A DNA stretch of 64,000 nucleotides from Mycolicibacterium rhodesiae (GTDB lineage: Bacteria > Actinomycetota > Actinomycetes > Mycobacteriales > Mycobacteriaceae): positions 424,127-488,126 of the forward strand of contig NZ_MVIH01000004.1 in assembly GCF_002086695.1 (NCBI RefSeq). The letters are read 5' to 3'. The position numbers were made by a program, and so were the translations under genes. Under the pieces are notes generated by a model. That model searched no databases and had not been told where the DNA came from. It worked only from the letters and a program-made list of their open reading frames with translations. Of the stretch, positions 18,009 to 27,686 are shown in pieces (position 1 is the stretch's first letter; each line of letters starts with the position of its first letter).

Positions 18009-18773
18009 ATGCCCTTCATCGACCATGACCGAGGCCGTGCCTACTACCGGCATTGGGCCGCCGACCAACCGCGCGCGGCGGTCATCTTCCTGCACGGGTT
18101 CGGCGAGCACACCGGCGTCTACCACCGCCTCGGTTTCGCCCTCAACGCGGCCGGCATCGATTTGTGGGCCGTCGACCAATTCGGCCACGGGCTCTCGCCG
18201 GGCGAGCGCGGCGACTTCGGGTCCATCGAGGACAGCTCGGCACTGGCCGACTCGCTGACCGAACTGGCCCGGCAGCGAACACCCGGAATTCCACTGATCG
18301 CCCAAGGGCATTCGTTCGGCTCGGTGGTCACCCTGTTCCATCTCCTCAAAGATCCGAAACGTTATGCGGCGGCGGTGATTTCGGGGTCTCCCCTGGTTCC
18401 GGTCCCCGAGCTGCTCGGCGGTGACGCGGTCGAGCTCGACCCGGGTTGGTTGTCCGGCGACCCGTTCTACCTGGACTCACTGGAGAATGACCCGCTGGCG
18501 TTCGTCGACGCCGACGGCGGCACCCTGGCACGCGAACTCGACCGCGCCTGGGACCGTTTCGGCGCTGAGCTGCCGAAGCTGGCCGTCCCGACGCTGGCCA
18601 TTCACGGCGAACTCGACCCGATCGCCCCGGTGAGCGCGCTGCGCGCCTACGCCGAGCAGGTCGAACCGGTACGGCTGCGTGAGTTCCCGGGTGCACATCA
18701 CGACATCCTGAACGAAACGGTTCACCGAGAGGTGGCCGCGGCGATCGTCGACTTCATCGACGAACAGCGCTAG
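18009..18773 (+). CDS. Alpha/beta hydrolase, lysophospholipase/monoacylglycerol lipase-like
   Basis: A 254-residue serine hydrolase of the Hydrolase_4 type. It has LHGFGEHTGVY, an elbow AQGHSFGS, a cap region, then the aspartate in GELDPIAP and the histidine in GAHHDILNE. This pattern fits lysophospholipases and monoacylglycerol lipases. It follows another hydrolase by 44 bases and its stop overlaps the convergent hsaB stop. In M. tuberculosis the equivalent place downstream of hsaB holds nat, which is not present here. Confidence 0.78.
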   Translation: MPFIDHDRGRAYYRHWAADQPRAAVIFLHGFGEHTGVYHRLGFALNAAGIDLWAVDQFGHGLSPGERGDFGSIEDSSALADSLTELARQRTPGIPLIAQGHSFGSVVTLFHLLKDPKRYAAAVISGSPLVPVPELLGGDAVELDPGWLSGDPFYLDSLENDPLAFVDADGGTLARELDRAWDRFGAELPKLAVPTLAIHGELDPIAPVSALRAYAEQVEPVRLREFPGAHHDILNETVHREVAAAIVDFIDEQR

Positions 18774-19336
18774 AGCCAGGTGTCGGTCGTCGTGGTGGTG
18801 AGGAACGCGTCGAGATCGTCGCGCCACTGCGCCGGGCTGTTCTTGTCCGGCTCGATGCCGGTGTACTCGCCGCGGTAGAACAGCAGCGGGCGCGGCTTCT
18901 TCTTCGGCACTTCGGAAAGCGAATGCACGGCACCAAACACCACGAAGTGGTCGCCGCCGTCATGCACCGAATGCACGGTGCAGTCGATGTGGGCCAGCGT
19001 GCCGTCGATCACGGGTGAGCCCAGCTTGCTTGGGCTCCAGTCGATCCCGGCGAACTTGTCCGGCTCCCTCGAGCCGAACCGGGCCGAGACGTCCTTCTGG
19101 TTCTCGTGCAGGACGTTCACGCAGAACTTCCCGCTGGCCTCGATGGCCGCCCAGGACCGGGACAGCTTGGTCGGGCAGAACAGCACCAGCGGCGGCTCGA
19201 GCGACAGCGCCGCGAACGACTGGCAGGCGAACCCGACCGGAGTGTCCTCATGCACGGTCGTGATGATCGTGATGCCGGTGCAGAACTGCCCGAGCACATG
19301 ACGGAATGTGCGCGGGTCGATCTCCGGGGAAGCCAT
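18770..19336 (-). CDS. hsaB: Flavin reductase HsaB
   Basis: A 188-residue short-chain flavin reductase. Residues 10-60 form the flavin-binding part (GQFCTGITIITT, GFACQSFAALSLEPPLV). HsaB supplies reduced flavin to the monooxygenase HsaA, which hydroxylates 3-HSA in steroid ring A/B degradation. It follows hsaC by three bases and is the last gene of the leftward hsa unit. It should be under KstR through the box at 21508. It corresponds to Rv3567c. Confidence 0.92.
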   Translation of the reverse strand: MASPEIDPRTFRHVLGQFCTGITIITTVHEDTPVGFACQSFAALSLEPPLVLFCPTKLSRSWAAIEASGKFCVNVLHENQKDVSARFGSREPDKFAGIDWSPSKLGSPVIDGTLAHIDCTVHSVHDGGDHFVVFGAVHSLSEVPKKKPRPLLFYRGEYTGIEPDKNSPAQWRDDLDAFLTTTTTDTWL

Positions 19337-19339
19337 CGA

Positions 19340-20263
<924 letters not shown>

Positions 20264-20280
20264 TCAGGTTGTTGAACCGA

Positions 20281-21471
20281 TTACACCATCGTGTCGCCGA
20301 GCGGCAGCCCGAATGCCTGGTTACCGAACATCACGTAGGCGCGCTCGGCGTCGTTGGCCGCGTGCACCCGACCGGCGTGCGCGTCACGCCAGAAGCGCTG
20401 CAGTGCGGTGTCGGTGCCCAGTGCGGTTGCCCCCGCGCTCTCGAAGAGCCGGTCGACGGATGCGATCGCACGCTGGGTGGCACGCACCTGGTCGCGGCGG
20501 GCCTTGGCCCGCAGCTCCAGCGGGATGTCCTGACCGTCGAGCAGCAACTTGTACTCGGCGGCCAGATTGCCCGACAGCTGCGTCCAGGCCGCGTCGATGT
20601 CGCTGGACGCCTCGGCGATGCGGACCTTGGCGAACGGGTCGTCCTTGGCCTTCTCGCCGGCGTAAGCGGCGCGCACTCGCTTACCCTGGTGCTCGACGTG
20701 CGCGTCGTAGGCCCCGTACGCCATTCCCACGATCGGCGTGGAAATGGTCGTGGGATGCATTGTGCCCCAAGGCATCTTGTATACCGGCGCCGTGTTGGTC
20801 TGCAGTCCCGGCGAAGCCAGGTCGCCCATCGCCTTGAACGAGGTGAACCGGTGGCGGGGAACGAACACGTCCTTCATCACCAGGGTGTTGCTGCCGGTTC
20901 CCTTGAGCCCCACCACATGCCAGTCGTCCTCGATGCGGTAGTCGCTGATCGGGACCAGGAAGCTGCCGAAGTCGACCGGCCTGCCGTCCTTGATCACCGG
21001 GCCACCGACGAACGTCCAGGTGGCGTGATCGCAACCCGACGACCAGTGCCAGGCACCGTTGACGATGTAGCCGTCGCCGGCCTCGGTCACCACACCCGCG
21101 CCCATCGGGGCGTACGACGAGGAGATCCGGACCGTGGGGTCGGCACTCCAGACGTCTTCCTGGGCCTGCCGATCGAAGTGCGCCAGATGCCAGTTGTGCA
21201 CGCCGAGGATGCCGGCCACCCAGCCGGTCGACCCACAGGCGCTGGCCAGCCGTCGCACCGCCTCGTAGAACATCGTCGGGTCACTCTGCAGGCCGCCCCA
21301 CTGCTCGGGCTGCAGCAGCTTGAAGAAGCCGACCTCGTCCAGCTCGGCGATCGTGGCCTCGGGAATGCGACGCAGGTCTTCGGTCTCCTGCGCGCGCTCG
21401 CGGAGCTTGGGCAACAGTTCATCGATGCCGGTGAGAACTGCGTTCGCGTCACGCTGTTGAATGGACGTCAC
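20281..21471 (-). CDS. hsaA: 3-HSA hydroxylase oxygenase component HsaA
   Basis: A 396-residue flavin-dependent monooxygenase of acyl-CoA dehydrogenase fold (group D), close to the usual HsaA length of about 394. It has FFKLLQPEQWGG, ACGSTGWVAGILGVHNWHLA and WHWSSGCDHATW, typical of the HsaA/HpaB-like class. With HsaB it converts 3-HSA to 3,4-DHSA. The GTG at 21471 follows GGGAGG by six bases. It heads the leftward hsaA-hsaC-hsaB unit and starts 37 bases from a KstR box. It corresponds to Rv3570c. Confidence 0.93.
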   Translation of the reverse strand: MTSIQQRDANAVLTGIDELLPKLRERAQETEDLRRIPEATIAELDEVGFFKLLQPEQWGGLQSDPTMFYEAVRRLASACGSTGWVAGILGVHNWHLAHFDRQAQEDVWSADPTVRISSSYAPMGAGVVTEAGDGYIVNGAWHWSSGCDHATWTFVGGPVIKDGRPVDFGSFLVPISDYRIEDDWHVVGLKGTGSNTLVMKDVFVPRHRFTSFKAMGDLASPGLQTNTAPVYKMPWGTMHPTTISTPIVGMAYGAYDAHVEHQGKRVRAAYAGEKAKDDPFAKVRIAEASSDIDAAWTQLSGNLAAEYKLLLDGQDIPLELRAKARRDQVRATQRAIASVDRLFESAGATALGTDTALQRFWRDAHAGRVHAANDAERAYVMFGNQAFGLPLGDTMV

Positions 21472-21507
21472 TGCATGCCTCCCAGAGAGTGGTTCTGGAC
21501 CCAAGAC

Positions 21508-21521
21508 TAGAACACGTTACG
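21508..21521. promoter_or_regulatory. KstR operator, hsaA side
   Basis: TAGAACACGTTACG matches the KstR palindrome TnnAACnnGTTnnA except for the last base (G for A). It lies 37 bases before the hsaA start in the hsaA-kshB divergent gap. Confidence 0.75.
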
Positions 21522-21575
21522 ATTTGTGTCGAGCAGGGCGAGCCTGCGGCTGGTAGCGATATGGAAAGCGATTTC

Positions 21576-21589
21576 TGTAACCTGTTCTA
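21576..21589. promoter_or_regulatory. KstR operator, kshB side
   Basis: TGTAACCTGTTCTA fits the KstR consensus TnnAACnnGTTnnA fully. It is 26 bases before the kshB start. With the site at 21508 it gives each divergent operon its own box. Confidence 0.85.
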
Positions 21590-21615
21590 GTTAGGCGGAG
21601 GGAAGGCTTTACACC

Positions 21616-22683
21616 GTGACGCAGGTTCCACCCGACGAGCCGCTGGGCAGCCACGTGCTCGAGTTGGAAGTGACCGACGTGGTCGACGAAACCGACGACT
21701 CGCGATCGCTGGTGTTCGGCGTGCCGGCCGGTGCCGACATCCCGGCTGATCGGCTGCGCTACGCGCCCGGCCAGTTCCTGACCCTGCGCATCCCCAGCGA
21801 CCGGACGGGTTCGGTGGCGCGCTGCTACTCGCTGTGCAGCTCGCCGTTCACCGACGACGCCCTGACCGTGACCGTCAAGCGCACCGCTGACGGCTACGCG
21901 TCGAACTGGCTGTGCGACCACGCGCACCGGGGCATGAGGATCCACGTTCTCGCGCCGTCGGGAACCTTCGTGCCCAAGACCCTGGACACCGATTTCCTGC
22001 TGATCGCGGCAGGCAGCGGGATCACCCCGATGCTGGCCATCTGCAAGTCAGCATTGTCGGAAGCAGGTGGCCGAGTCACGTTGATATACGCCAACCGCGA
22101 CGAGAAGTCGGTGATCTTCGCCGGCACGCTGCGGGACCTGGCCGCCAAGTACCCCGACCGGCTGACCGTCGTGCACTGGCTGGAGTCGGTGCAGGGACTG
22201 CCCAGCACCGCCGCGCTGAGCAACCTGATGGCGCCCTACACCGACCGGCAGGCGTTCATCTGCGGGCCGGGACCGTTCATGCAGGCCGCCGAACAAGCCC
22301 TGGACTCGTTGCAGGTGCCGGCCAAGCAGGTGCACATCGAGGTGTTCCGCTCACTGGACACCGATCCGTTCGCGGCGGTGACGATCAGCGACGACGGCGA
22401 CGAACCGCCCGCGGAAGCCGTCGTCGAACTCGACGGGCAGACCCACACCGTGTCGTGGCCGCGCAGCGCCAAACTGCTCGACGTCCTCCTCGACAAAGGC
22501 CTCGACGTGCCGTTCTCCTGCCGTGAGGGGCATTGCGGTGCGTGCGCGGTGGTCAAGCGCAGCGGTGGCGTGGAGATGGACATCAACGACGTCCTGGAAC
22601 CCAGCGACATCGACGAGGGGCTGATCCTGGCCTGCCAGGCGCGGCCGACGTCCGATTCTGTTGAAGTCACTTACGACGAATAG
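21616..22683 (+). CDS. kshB: 3-ketosteroid 9-alpha-hydroxylase reductase KshB
   Basis: A 355-residue reductase with three modules: FAD-binding barrel (RCYSLCSSP near residue 75), NAD-binding domain (AAGSGITPM, CGPGPFM) and a C-terminal plant-type [2Fe-2S] ferredoxin with C302, C307, C310 and C340. KshB passes electrons from NADH to the Rieske oxygenase KshA, which opens ring B of the steroid nucleus. The start is a GTG behind a KstR box. It corresponds to Rv3571. KshA is not encoded in this window. Confidence 0.93.
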   Translation: MTQVPPDEPLGSHVLELEVTDVVDETDDSRSLVFGVPAGADIPADRLRYAPGQFLTLRIPSDRTGSVARCYSLCSSPFTDDALTVTVKRTADGYASNWLCDHAHRGMRIHVLAPSGTFVPKTLDTDFLLIAAGSGITPMLAICKSALSEAGGRVTLIYANRDEKSVIFAGTLRDLAAKYPDRLTVVHWLESVQGLPSTAALSNLMAPYTDRQAFICGPGPFMQAAEQALDSLQVPAKQVHIEVFRSLDTDPFAAVTISDDGDEPPAEAVVELDGQTHTVSWPRSAKLLDVLLDKGLDVPFSCREGHCGACAVVKRSGGVEMDINDVLEPSDIDEGLILACQARPTSDSVEVTYDE

Positions 22684-22722
22684 CGCGGCGCGCTCGTCAC
22701 GTGCGAGTGTGCGAGACGGCCC

Positions 22723-24828
22723 CTAGCGCGGCAGGCCGAGCAGCCGTTCGCCGGCCATGGTGAGCAGGATCTGCTCGGTGCCGCCGGCGATCGTCAGGCA
22801 GCGGGTGTTGAGGAAGTCGTGGACGAATCCGTCGACGGTGAGGCCGCCCGACTCGGACAACTCCTGCCGGAACTCGGCCAGGGCCTGGCGGTGCCGAACG
22901 CCAATCAGCTTGCGCGCACTGGCTTCTGCGCTGGTGTCTTGCCCGCCGACAGCCAACTGCGCGATGCGCTGATCGAGCAGCGAGCCCGCCTGCGCGGACA
23001 GGATCAGCTTGGCCGTCTGATCCTGCAGCGCCGTGTCGAGTTCACGCCCGGCGACCGAGCGCAGCATCTCCTCCACCGGATTGCCCAGTGCGGTGCCCTG
23101 CGCCATCGCGACCCGCTCGTTGGCCAAAGTGGTTCGCGCCAACCGCCATCCGTCGTTGACGGTGCCGACCACCATGTCGTCGGGCACGAAGACGTCGTCG
23201 AAGAAGACCTCGTTGAAGAGCTCGTCGCCGGTGATCTCGCGCAGCGGCCGCACCACGATGCCGGGCGAGCGCATGTCGATCAGGAAGTACGTGATGCCTT
23301 TGTGTTTCGGCGCGTCCGCGTCGGTGCGGGCCAGGCACACGCCCCAGTGCGCCTTCTGTGCGGCAGACGTCCACACCTTCTGGCCAGTGAGCTTCCAACC
23401 ACCCTCGGCGCGAACAGCTTTGGTGCGCAGGGCAGCCAGGTCCGACCCGGCACCGGGCTCACTGAAGAGCTGGCACCAGATGATCTCGCCGCGCAGAGTG
23501 GCCGGCACGAACCGGTCGATCTGCGCAGGCGTACCGCCCTCCAGGATCGTCGGCACCGCCCACCAGCCGATCACCAGATCGGGCCGCTGCACGTCAGCCT
23601 TGGCCATTTCGGAGTCGATGAGCAGCTGCTCGGCCGGCGACGCCTCCCGGCCATAGGGCTTGGGCCAGTGCGGCGCGAGCAGGCCGCTGTCGGCCAGCGC
23701 GGGCTGACGCTGGTCGGCCGGAAGTTTGGCGACTTCGGCGACTGCAGCGGCGATTTCGGGCTGCAGATGCGCGACGGAATCCAGGTCGATGTGCAACTCG
23801 CGGCGCACCCCGTCCAACGTCAGCGCGGCGACCCGGCGCAGCCACGCCGGCCGGCCACCGAGGATCTGGCCGATGCTGTAGGCGCGACGCAGGTACAGGT
23901 GCGCGTCGTGCTCCCAGGTGATGCCGATGCCGCCGAGCACCTGGATGCAGTCCTTGGCGTTCGCCGTGGCCGCCTCGATACCGATGGCGGCGGCGATGGC
24001 GGCGGCGATGGACAGCTGCTGGGCATCCTCACCGGCAGCTGCGACGGCGGCGTCGGCGGCGGCCACGGACGCCTGCTGGGAACGCAACAGCATCTCGGCA
24101 CACATGTGCTTGATCGCCTGGAAGCTGCCGATCGGCTTGCCGAACTGCTCGCGCACCTTGGCGTAGTCCACCGCGGTGTCCAGCGTCCAGCGGGCGATAC
24201 CCGCGGTCTCGGCGGCCAGCACGGTGGCGGCGAGGTCCTCGAACCGGCGCCGCGAGACCGCCAGCGTGGTGGCGGGCACCGAGTTCAGCGTCACCCGGCC
24301 CAGAGGGCGGGAGAAGTCGGTGGCCGCCAACAGTTCGACCGAGACCCCGTCGGCGCCGGCGTCGACAACGACGACCTCGTCGCCTACCGGCAGGAGCAGC
24401 ACGCCCGCGGTGTCGGCGCCGAGCACGTAGCCTGCGGTACCCGACACCTGATCACCGTCTTTGCGCAGGTCGGCGGCCAAGGCCAGGCCCGCCGAGGTCT
24501 CGCCGGAAGCCAGCGCTTCAAGCAGGTCGGCATCGGTGATCACCAGCGTGGCGACGGCCGTCGTCGCCACCGGTCCGGGGATCAGCGCCCGCGCCGCCTC
24601 CTCGACCATGGCGCACAGATCCTGGATGGAACCGCCGGCGCCGCCCGCCTCCTCGGCCACCGCGACACCGAACAAGCCCAGCTCGGCCAGCCCCCGGTAC
24701 ACCGGGCGCCATGCGTCGGGCGTGCCGTGGTCGACGTCGCGAACAGCGGCAAGAGCACCGGAGGAGGCCGCCCAGCTGCGGACCAACTCGCGGGCGGCAA
24801 ACTGTTCGTCGGTGATGGTCGCAGACAC
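22723..24828 (-). CDS. fadE34: Fused double acyl-CoA dehydrogenase FadE34
   Basis: A 701-residue protein made of two acyl-CoA dehydrogenase units in one chain. The N-terminal half (about 1-340) ends with HVCAEM-like helices and IGITWEHDAHLYLRR, and the C-terminal half (about 350-701) has WCQLFSEPGAGSDLAA, LTGQKVWTS and GGTEQILLTMAGERLLGLP. The fusion replaces the two-subunit arrangement of other steroid dehydrogenases. M. tuberculosis FadE34 (ChsE3, Rv3573c) dehydrogenates the C24 side-chain CoA intermediate. The GTG start follows GGAG, and a perfect KstR box lies 54 bases upstream. Confidence 0.93.
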   Translation of the reverse strand: MSATITDEQFAARELVRSWAASSGALAAVRDVDHGTPDAWRPVYRGLAELGLFGVAVAEEAGGAGGSIQDLCAMVEEAARALIPGPVATTAVATLVITDADLLEALASGETSAGLALAADLRKDGDQVSGTAGYVLGADTAGVLLLPVGDEVVVVDAGADGVSVELLAATDFSRPLGRVTLNSVPATTLAVSRRRFEDLAATVLAAETAGIARWTLDTAVDYAKVREQFGKPIGSFQAIKHMCAEMLLRSQQASVAAADAAVAAAGEDAQQLSIAAAIAAAIGIEAATANAKDCIQVLGGIGITWEHDAHLYLRRAYSIGQILGGRPAWLRRVAALTLDGVRRELHIDLDSVAHLQPEIAAAVAEVAKLPADQRQPALADSGLLAPHWPKPYGREASPAEQLLIDSEMAKADVQRPDLVIGWWAVPTILEGGTPAQIDRFVPATLRGEIIWCQLFSEPGAGSDLAALRTKAVRAEGGWKLTGQKVWTSAAQKAHWGVCLARTDADAPKHKGITYFLIDMRSPGIVVRPLREITGDELFNEVFFDDVFVPDDMVVGTVNDGWRLARTTLANERVAMAQGTALGNPVEEMLRSVAGRELDTALQDQTAKLILSAQAGSLLDQRIAQLAVGGQDTSAEASARKLIGVRHRQALAEFRQELSESGGLTVDGFVHDFLNTRCLTIAGGTEQILLTMAGERLLGLPR

Positions 24829-24881
24829 CCGCGGCTCCTAAGGGTCACAAAGAACGGGCCCTGAAAAACTTCTCGGCCCAC

Positions 24882-24895
24882 TAGAACGTGTTCTA
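24882..24895. promoter_or_regulatory. KstR operator between fadE34 and kstR
   Basis: TAGAACGTGTTCTA is a perfect 14-bp palindrome and fits the KstR consensus TnnAACnnGTTnnA fully. It lies 54 bases before the fadE34 start and about 140 bases before the preferred kstR ATG, so it should control both and provide autoregulation. Confidence 0.92.
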
Positions 24896-25036
24896 ATAGT
24901 GCCAGCGATCAACAGTCAAGTCGACCGGCATCGCAGCAGGACACGCGGCTGTCCTGGGGGACACAGAGGTGCGCGACGCAGTGTAGCGATGCGTATCGTT
25001 TCTCCCGTAACAGCCTTGGAAGGAGCTAGCCGACCC

Positions 25037-25702
25037 ATGTCATCGCCAGCGCAGAAAACGACGGCCGGCGGTGCGGGTTCGCAGCCACGTGAGGTGATAC
25101 CGGTGTCAGTCCTCGCCGAATCAGAGCTCGGATCCGAGGCCCAGCGCGAACGCCGCAAGCGCATCCTCGACGCGACCATGGCGATCGCCTCCAAGGGCGG
25201 ATACGAGGCCGTGCAGATGCGTGCGGTGGCCGACCGTGCCGACGTCGCCGTCGGCACGCTATACCGATACTTCCCGTCGAAGGTGCACCTGCTGGTCTCG
25301 GCGTTGGCCCGCGAGTTCGAGCGCATCGACGCCAAGACCGACCGGGCCGCGGTGGCCGGCGGATCACCGTTCCAGCGGCTCAACTTCATGGTGAGCAAGC
25401 TGAACCGGGCCATGCAGCGCAACCCCTTGCTGACGGAGGCGATGACCCGGGCATACGTGTTCGCCGACGCCTCGGCCGCGGGTGAAGTTGATCACGTCGA
25501 GAAGATCATCGACAGCATGTTCGCACGCGCCATGAGCGACGGCGAACCGACCGAAGACCAGTACCACATCGCCCGCGTCATCTCCGATGTGTGGCTGTCG
25601 AACCTGTTGGCCTGGCTGACGCGCCGGGCCTCGGCGACCGACGTCAGCAAACGTCTCGATCTTGCGGTGCGACTGCTGATCGGCGACGACGGCGAGTCCT
25701 AG
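25037..25702 (+). CDS. kstR: TetR-family cholesterol repressor KstR
   Basis: A 221-residue TetR repressor. The helix-turn-helix (MRAVADRADVAVGTLYRYF) is followed by the conserved ligand domain. KstR represses steroid uptake, side-chain and ring A/B genes and is released by cholesterol-derived CoA thioesters. The core beginning VLAESELGSEAQRERRKR matches the M. tuberculosis protein (Rv3574). An alternative GTG at 25103 with GAGG upstream would give a 199-residue protein, close to the M. tuberculosis length, so the 22-residue N-terminal extension is uncertain. Its own operator lies upstream. Confidence 0.93.
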   Translation: MSSPAQKTTAGGAGSQPREVIPVSVLAESELGSEAQRERRKRILDATMAIASKGGYEAVQMRAVADRADVAVGTLYRYFPSKVHLLVSALAREFERIDAKTDRAAVAGGSPFQRLNFMVSKLNRAMQRNPLLTEAMTRAYVFADASAAGEVDHVEKIIDSMFARAMSDGEPTEDQYHIARVISDVWLSNLLAWLTRRASATDVSKRLDLAVRLLIGDDGES

Positions 25703-25730
25703 GACCCCGTGCCCGAGGACCCCGTGCCCG
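25701..25730 (+). repeat. Perfect 15-bp tandem duplication at the otsB start
   Basis: The unit AGGACCCCGTGCCCG occurs twice without a gap (25701-25715, 25716-25730). It begins inside the kstR stop codon. Each copy carries an AGGA site and a GTG, and because 15 is a multiple of three the two starts (25709 and 25724) are in frame. Confidence 0.9.
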
Positions 25731-26482
25731 AACTCCCCGAGGATCTGCATCGCGCGCTGAGCGAGGTCGCGCGCGTCCCACAGTTGTTGGTGGCGTCCGA
25801 CTTCGACGGCACCGTCGCACCGATCGTGTCGAACCCGTCCGATGCCCGTCCGTTGCCGGCCGCCGCCGACGCTCTCGCCGCACTGGCGGCAATGCAGTCC
25901 ACGAATGCTGCGCTGATCTCCGGGCGTGCGCTTCGCGACCTGAAAGTACTGTCCGGCGCACCCGGTGACGTTCATCTGGTGGGCAGTCACGGCGCGGAGT
26001 TCGACGCCGACTTCCTCGATGCGATCGACGATGCTGCCAGGGCACGGTTGGCAGAACTGGAGCAGACGATGGCCGCTCTGGCGCAGCGCTATCCGGGCGC
26101 GACCATCGAAACCAAGCCGGTCAGCGTGGCCTTCCACGTGCGCAACGCGGTTCCCGAGGATGCCCAGAAGGCGCTGGACGAGGCGCTGAACGCGGTGCGG
26201 GACTGGGACATTCATGTCACCGAAGGCAAAGCGGTTCGCGAGTTCGCCGTCATCGACACCGACAAGGGCGCGGCGCTCGAGCAGTTACGCGAACAGCTCG
26301 ACGCGACCGCGGTGGTGTTCTTCGGCGACGACGTCACCGACGAAAAAGGATTCAAGCGGCTCACCGACGGCGACGTCGGGGTGAAGGTCGGTCCGGGGCA
26401 GACCCTGGCCCGCTATCGGGTCGACTCCCCTGATGACGTCGCGACCGCACTGGAGTATCTGGTTCGCGCCCGGCGGGGTTAG
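25709..26482 (+). CDS. otsB: Trehalose-phosphatase (OtsB family)
   Basis: A 257-residue HAD-superfamily phosphatase that would convert trehalose 6-phosphate to trehalose. Motif I is DFDGTVAPI, the cap region carries SHGAEF, and the C-terminal acidic motif is GDDVTDE. The length is that of a minimal single-domain OtsB, shorter than M. tuberculosis OtsB2 (about 390). It starts six bases after kstR. A 15-bp tandem duplication provides two possible GTG starts (25709, 25724). The gene is convergent with a LacI regulator. Confidence 0.87.
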   Translation: MPEDPVPELPEDLHRALSEVARVPQLLVASDFDGTVAPIVSNPSDARPLPAAADALAALAAMQSTNAALISGRALRDLKVLSGAPGDVHLVGSHGAEFDADFLDAIDDAARARLAELEQTMAALAQRYPGATIETKPVSVAFHVRNAVPEDAQKALDEALNAVRDWDIHVTEGKAVREFAVIDTDKGAALEQLREQLDATAVVFFGDDVTDEKGFKRLTDGDVGVKVGPGQTLARYRVDSPDDVATALEYLVRARRG

Positions 26483-27579
26483 ACGGGCGGGCCCGCCGTC
26501 CGCCCACGCACCAGTTCGGTGGGCAGCACGTCGATCACCGGCAAGCCGTCGCGCGGCGGGCTGTGCAGCAGACGGCCGGCCCGCTTGCCCTTCTCCAGGC
26601 TGGGCTGCGACACGGTGGTCAGCCCCCGGCTCAAGGCCTCGGGGATACCGTCGAACCCGGTGACCGTCATCTGGCCGGGCACGTAAATGCCTTTGGCGCG
26701 TAGATAATCCATCGCCGAAATGGCCAGAACGTCGGCGGTGCACATCAAGGCGGTGATCCGCGGGTTGGTCTGCAGGGCCAACTCGGCGGCCGCCGCGCCC
26801 GACGCCGGCCGATGCTCGCAGCTCTCCACGATGGTCAGGGTGGCCGGATCGAGTCCAGCGCCGGCCATCGCATCGCACACCCCGCCGATCCGCTCGGTCT
26901 GGACGTGAAAGCGTGAGTCGCTCAGACGGTCTGGACTCACAACACCCGACGCCTGGTCGCCGACTCGGCGCTCGTTTCCCAATCGCATTGTCAGCAAGCC
27001 GATTTCGCGATGACCGAGCCCGACGACATAGTCCGCGAGCTCCCGCATGGCTGTGCGGTCGTCGATGCAGACCCGTGATGCACCCGGGACATCCACAGGC
27101 TGGTCCACGACCACGATCGGCACGTGGCGCTGCAGCACCGTCTGCAGATAGGGATCGTCGTCGGCCGCGGAGTAGACGACGAATCCGTCAACCCCGGCTG
27201 CGAGAACGGAATTCGTGCCGTCGGAGACACTGCGGTCCGGCCCGACGGCGACCAGAAGCAGACCCTGCCCGGCTTCTTCACACGATTCGGCCAGTCCGGC
27301 AACGAAATTCAACGCGGCGGGATCGCTGAAGGCGTACGTCAGCGGCTCGGTGATCACCAGGCCGACCGCGCCGGCCTTTCGGGTTCGCAGCGATCGGGCC
27401 ACCGGGTCCGGACCGGCGTAGCCCAGCCTTTTGGCGGTGGCCAGTACCCGCTCCCGCAGATCAGCGGACAACTGGTCGGGTCGGTTGTACGCATTGGAGA
27501 TCGTGGTCCGCGAAACCTTGAGTTCGGCGGCCAGTGAGGCCAGAGTTGCCCGCCGCCGCGGCGCGGGACTTCGGGACAT
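26479..27579 (-). CDS. LacI-family transcriptional regulator
   Basis: A 366-residue LacI/GalR regulator. The DNA-binding segment is at residues 10-60 (TLASLAAELKVSRTTISNAY), followed by a periplasmic-binding-fold effector domain. The M. tuberculosis equivalent is Rv3575c. The stop overlaps the convergent trehalose-phosphatase stop by four bases. It is divergent from the metal ABC operon. Its effector (perhaps a sugar) is unknown. Start: ATG with ACGGAG upstream. Confidence 0.88.
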   Translation of the reverse strand: MSRSPAPRRRATLASLAAELKVSRTTISNAYNRPDQLSADLRERVLATAKRLGYAGPDPVARSLRTRKAGAVGLVITEPLTYAFSDPAALNFVAGLAESCEEAGQGLLLVAVGPDRSVSDGTNSVLAAGVDGFVVYSAADDDPYLQTVLQRHVPIVVVDQPVDVPGASRVCIDDRTAMRELADYVVGLGHREIGLLTMRLGNERRVGDQASGVVSPDRLSDSRFHVQTERIGGVCDAMAGAGLDPATLTIVESCEHRPASGAAAAELALQTNPRITALMCTADVLAISAMDYLRAKGIYVPGQMTVTGFDGIPEALSRGLTTVSQPSLEKGKRAGRLLHSPPRDGLPVIDVLPTELVRGRTAGPPV

Positions 27580-27637
27580 GCTCCGTGAGGCTAGCGCATC
27601 CGGTTGCGCACGACCCGTACCGATGCCCTATGGTTAT

Positions 27638-27652
27638 TGGAAACGGTTTTCA
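27638..27652. promoter_or_regulatory. Zur-like 7-1-7 dyad upstream of the metal ABC operon
   Basis: TGGAAAC-G-GTTTTCA is a dyad with one mismatched pair and has the 7-1-7 geometry of Fur-family boxes, resembling the actinobacterial Zur box TGAAAATGATTTTCA at 12 of 15 positions. It ends 34 bases before the binding-protein start. A LacI-type site for the divergent regulator is a less likely alternative because such operators usually have an even centre. Confidence 0.6.
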
Positions 27653-27686
27653 TTTGTATTAGGTCCACTCAGTCAGAGGAGTGCTC

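Noticed and set aside
22819..24864. A 681-residue open frame on the plus strand opposite fadE34
   Set aside because: Fully antisense to the well-conserved fadE34; composition is that of a shadow frame.
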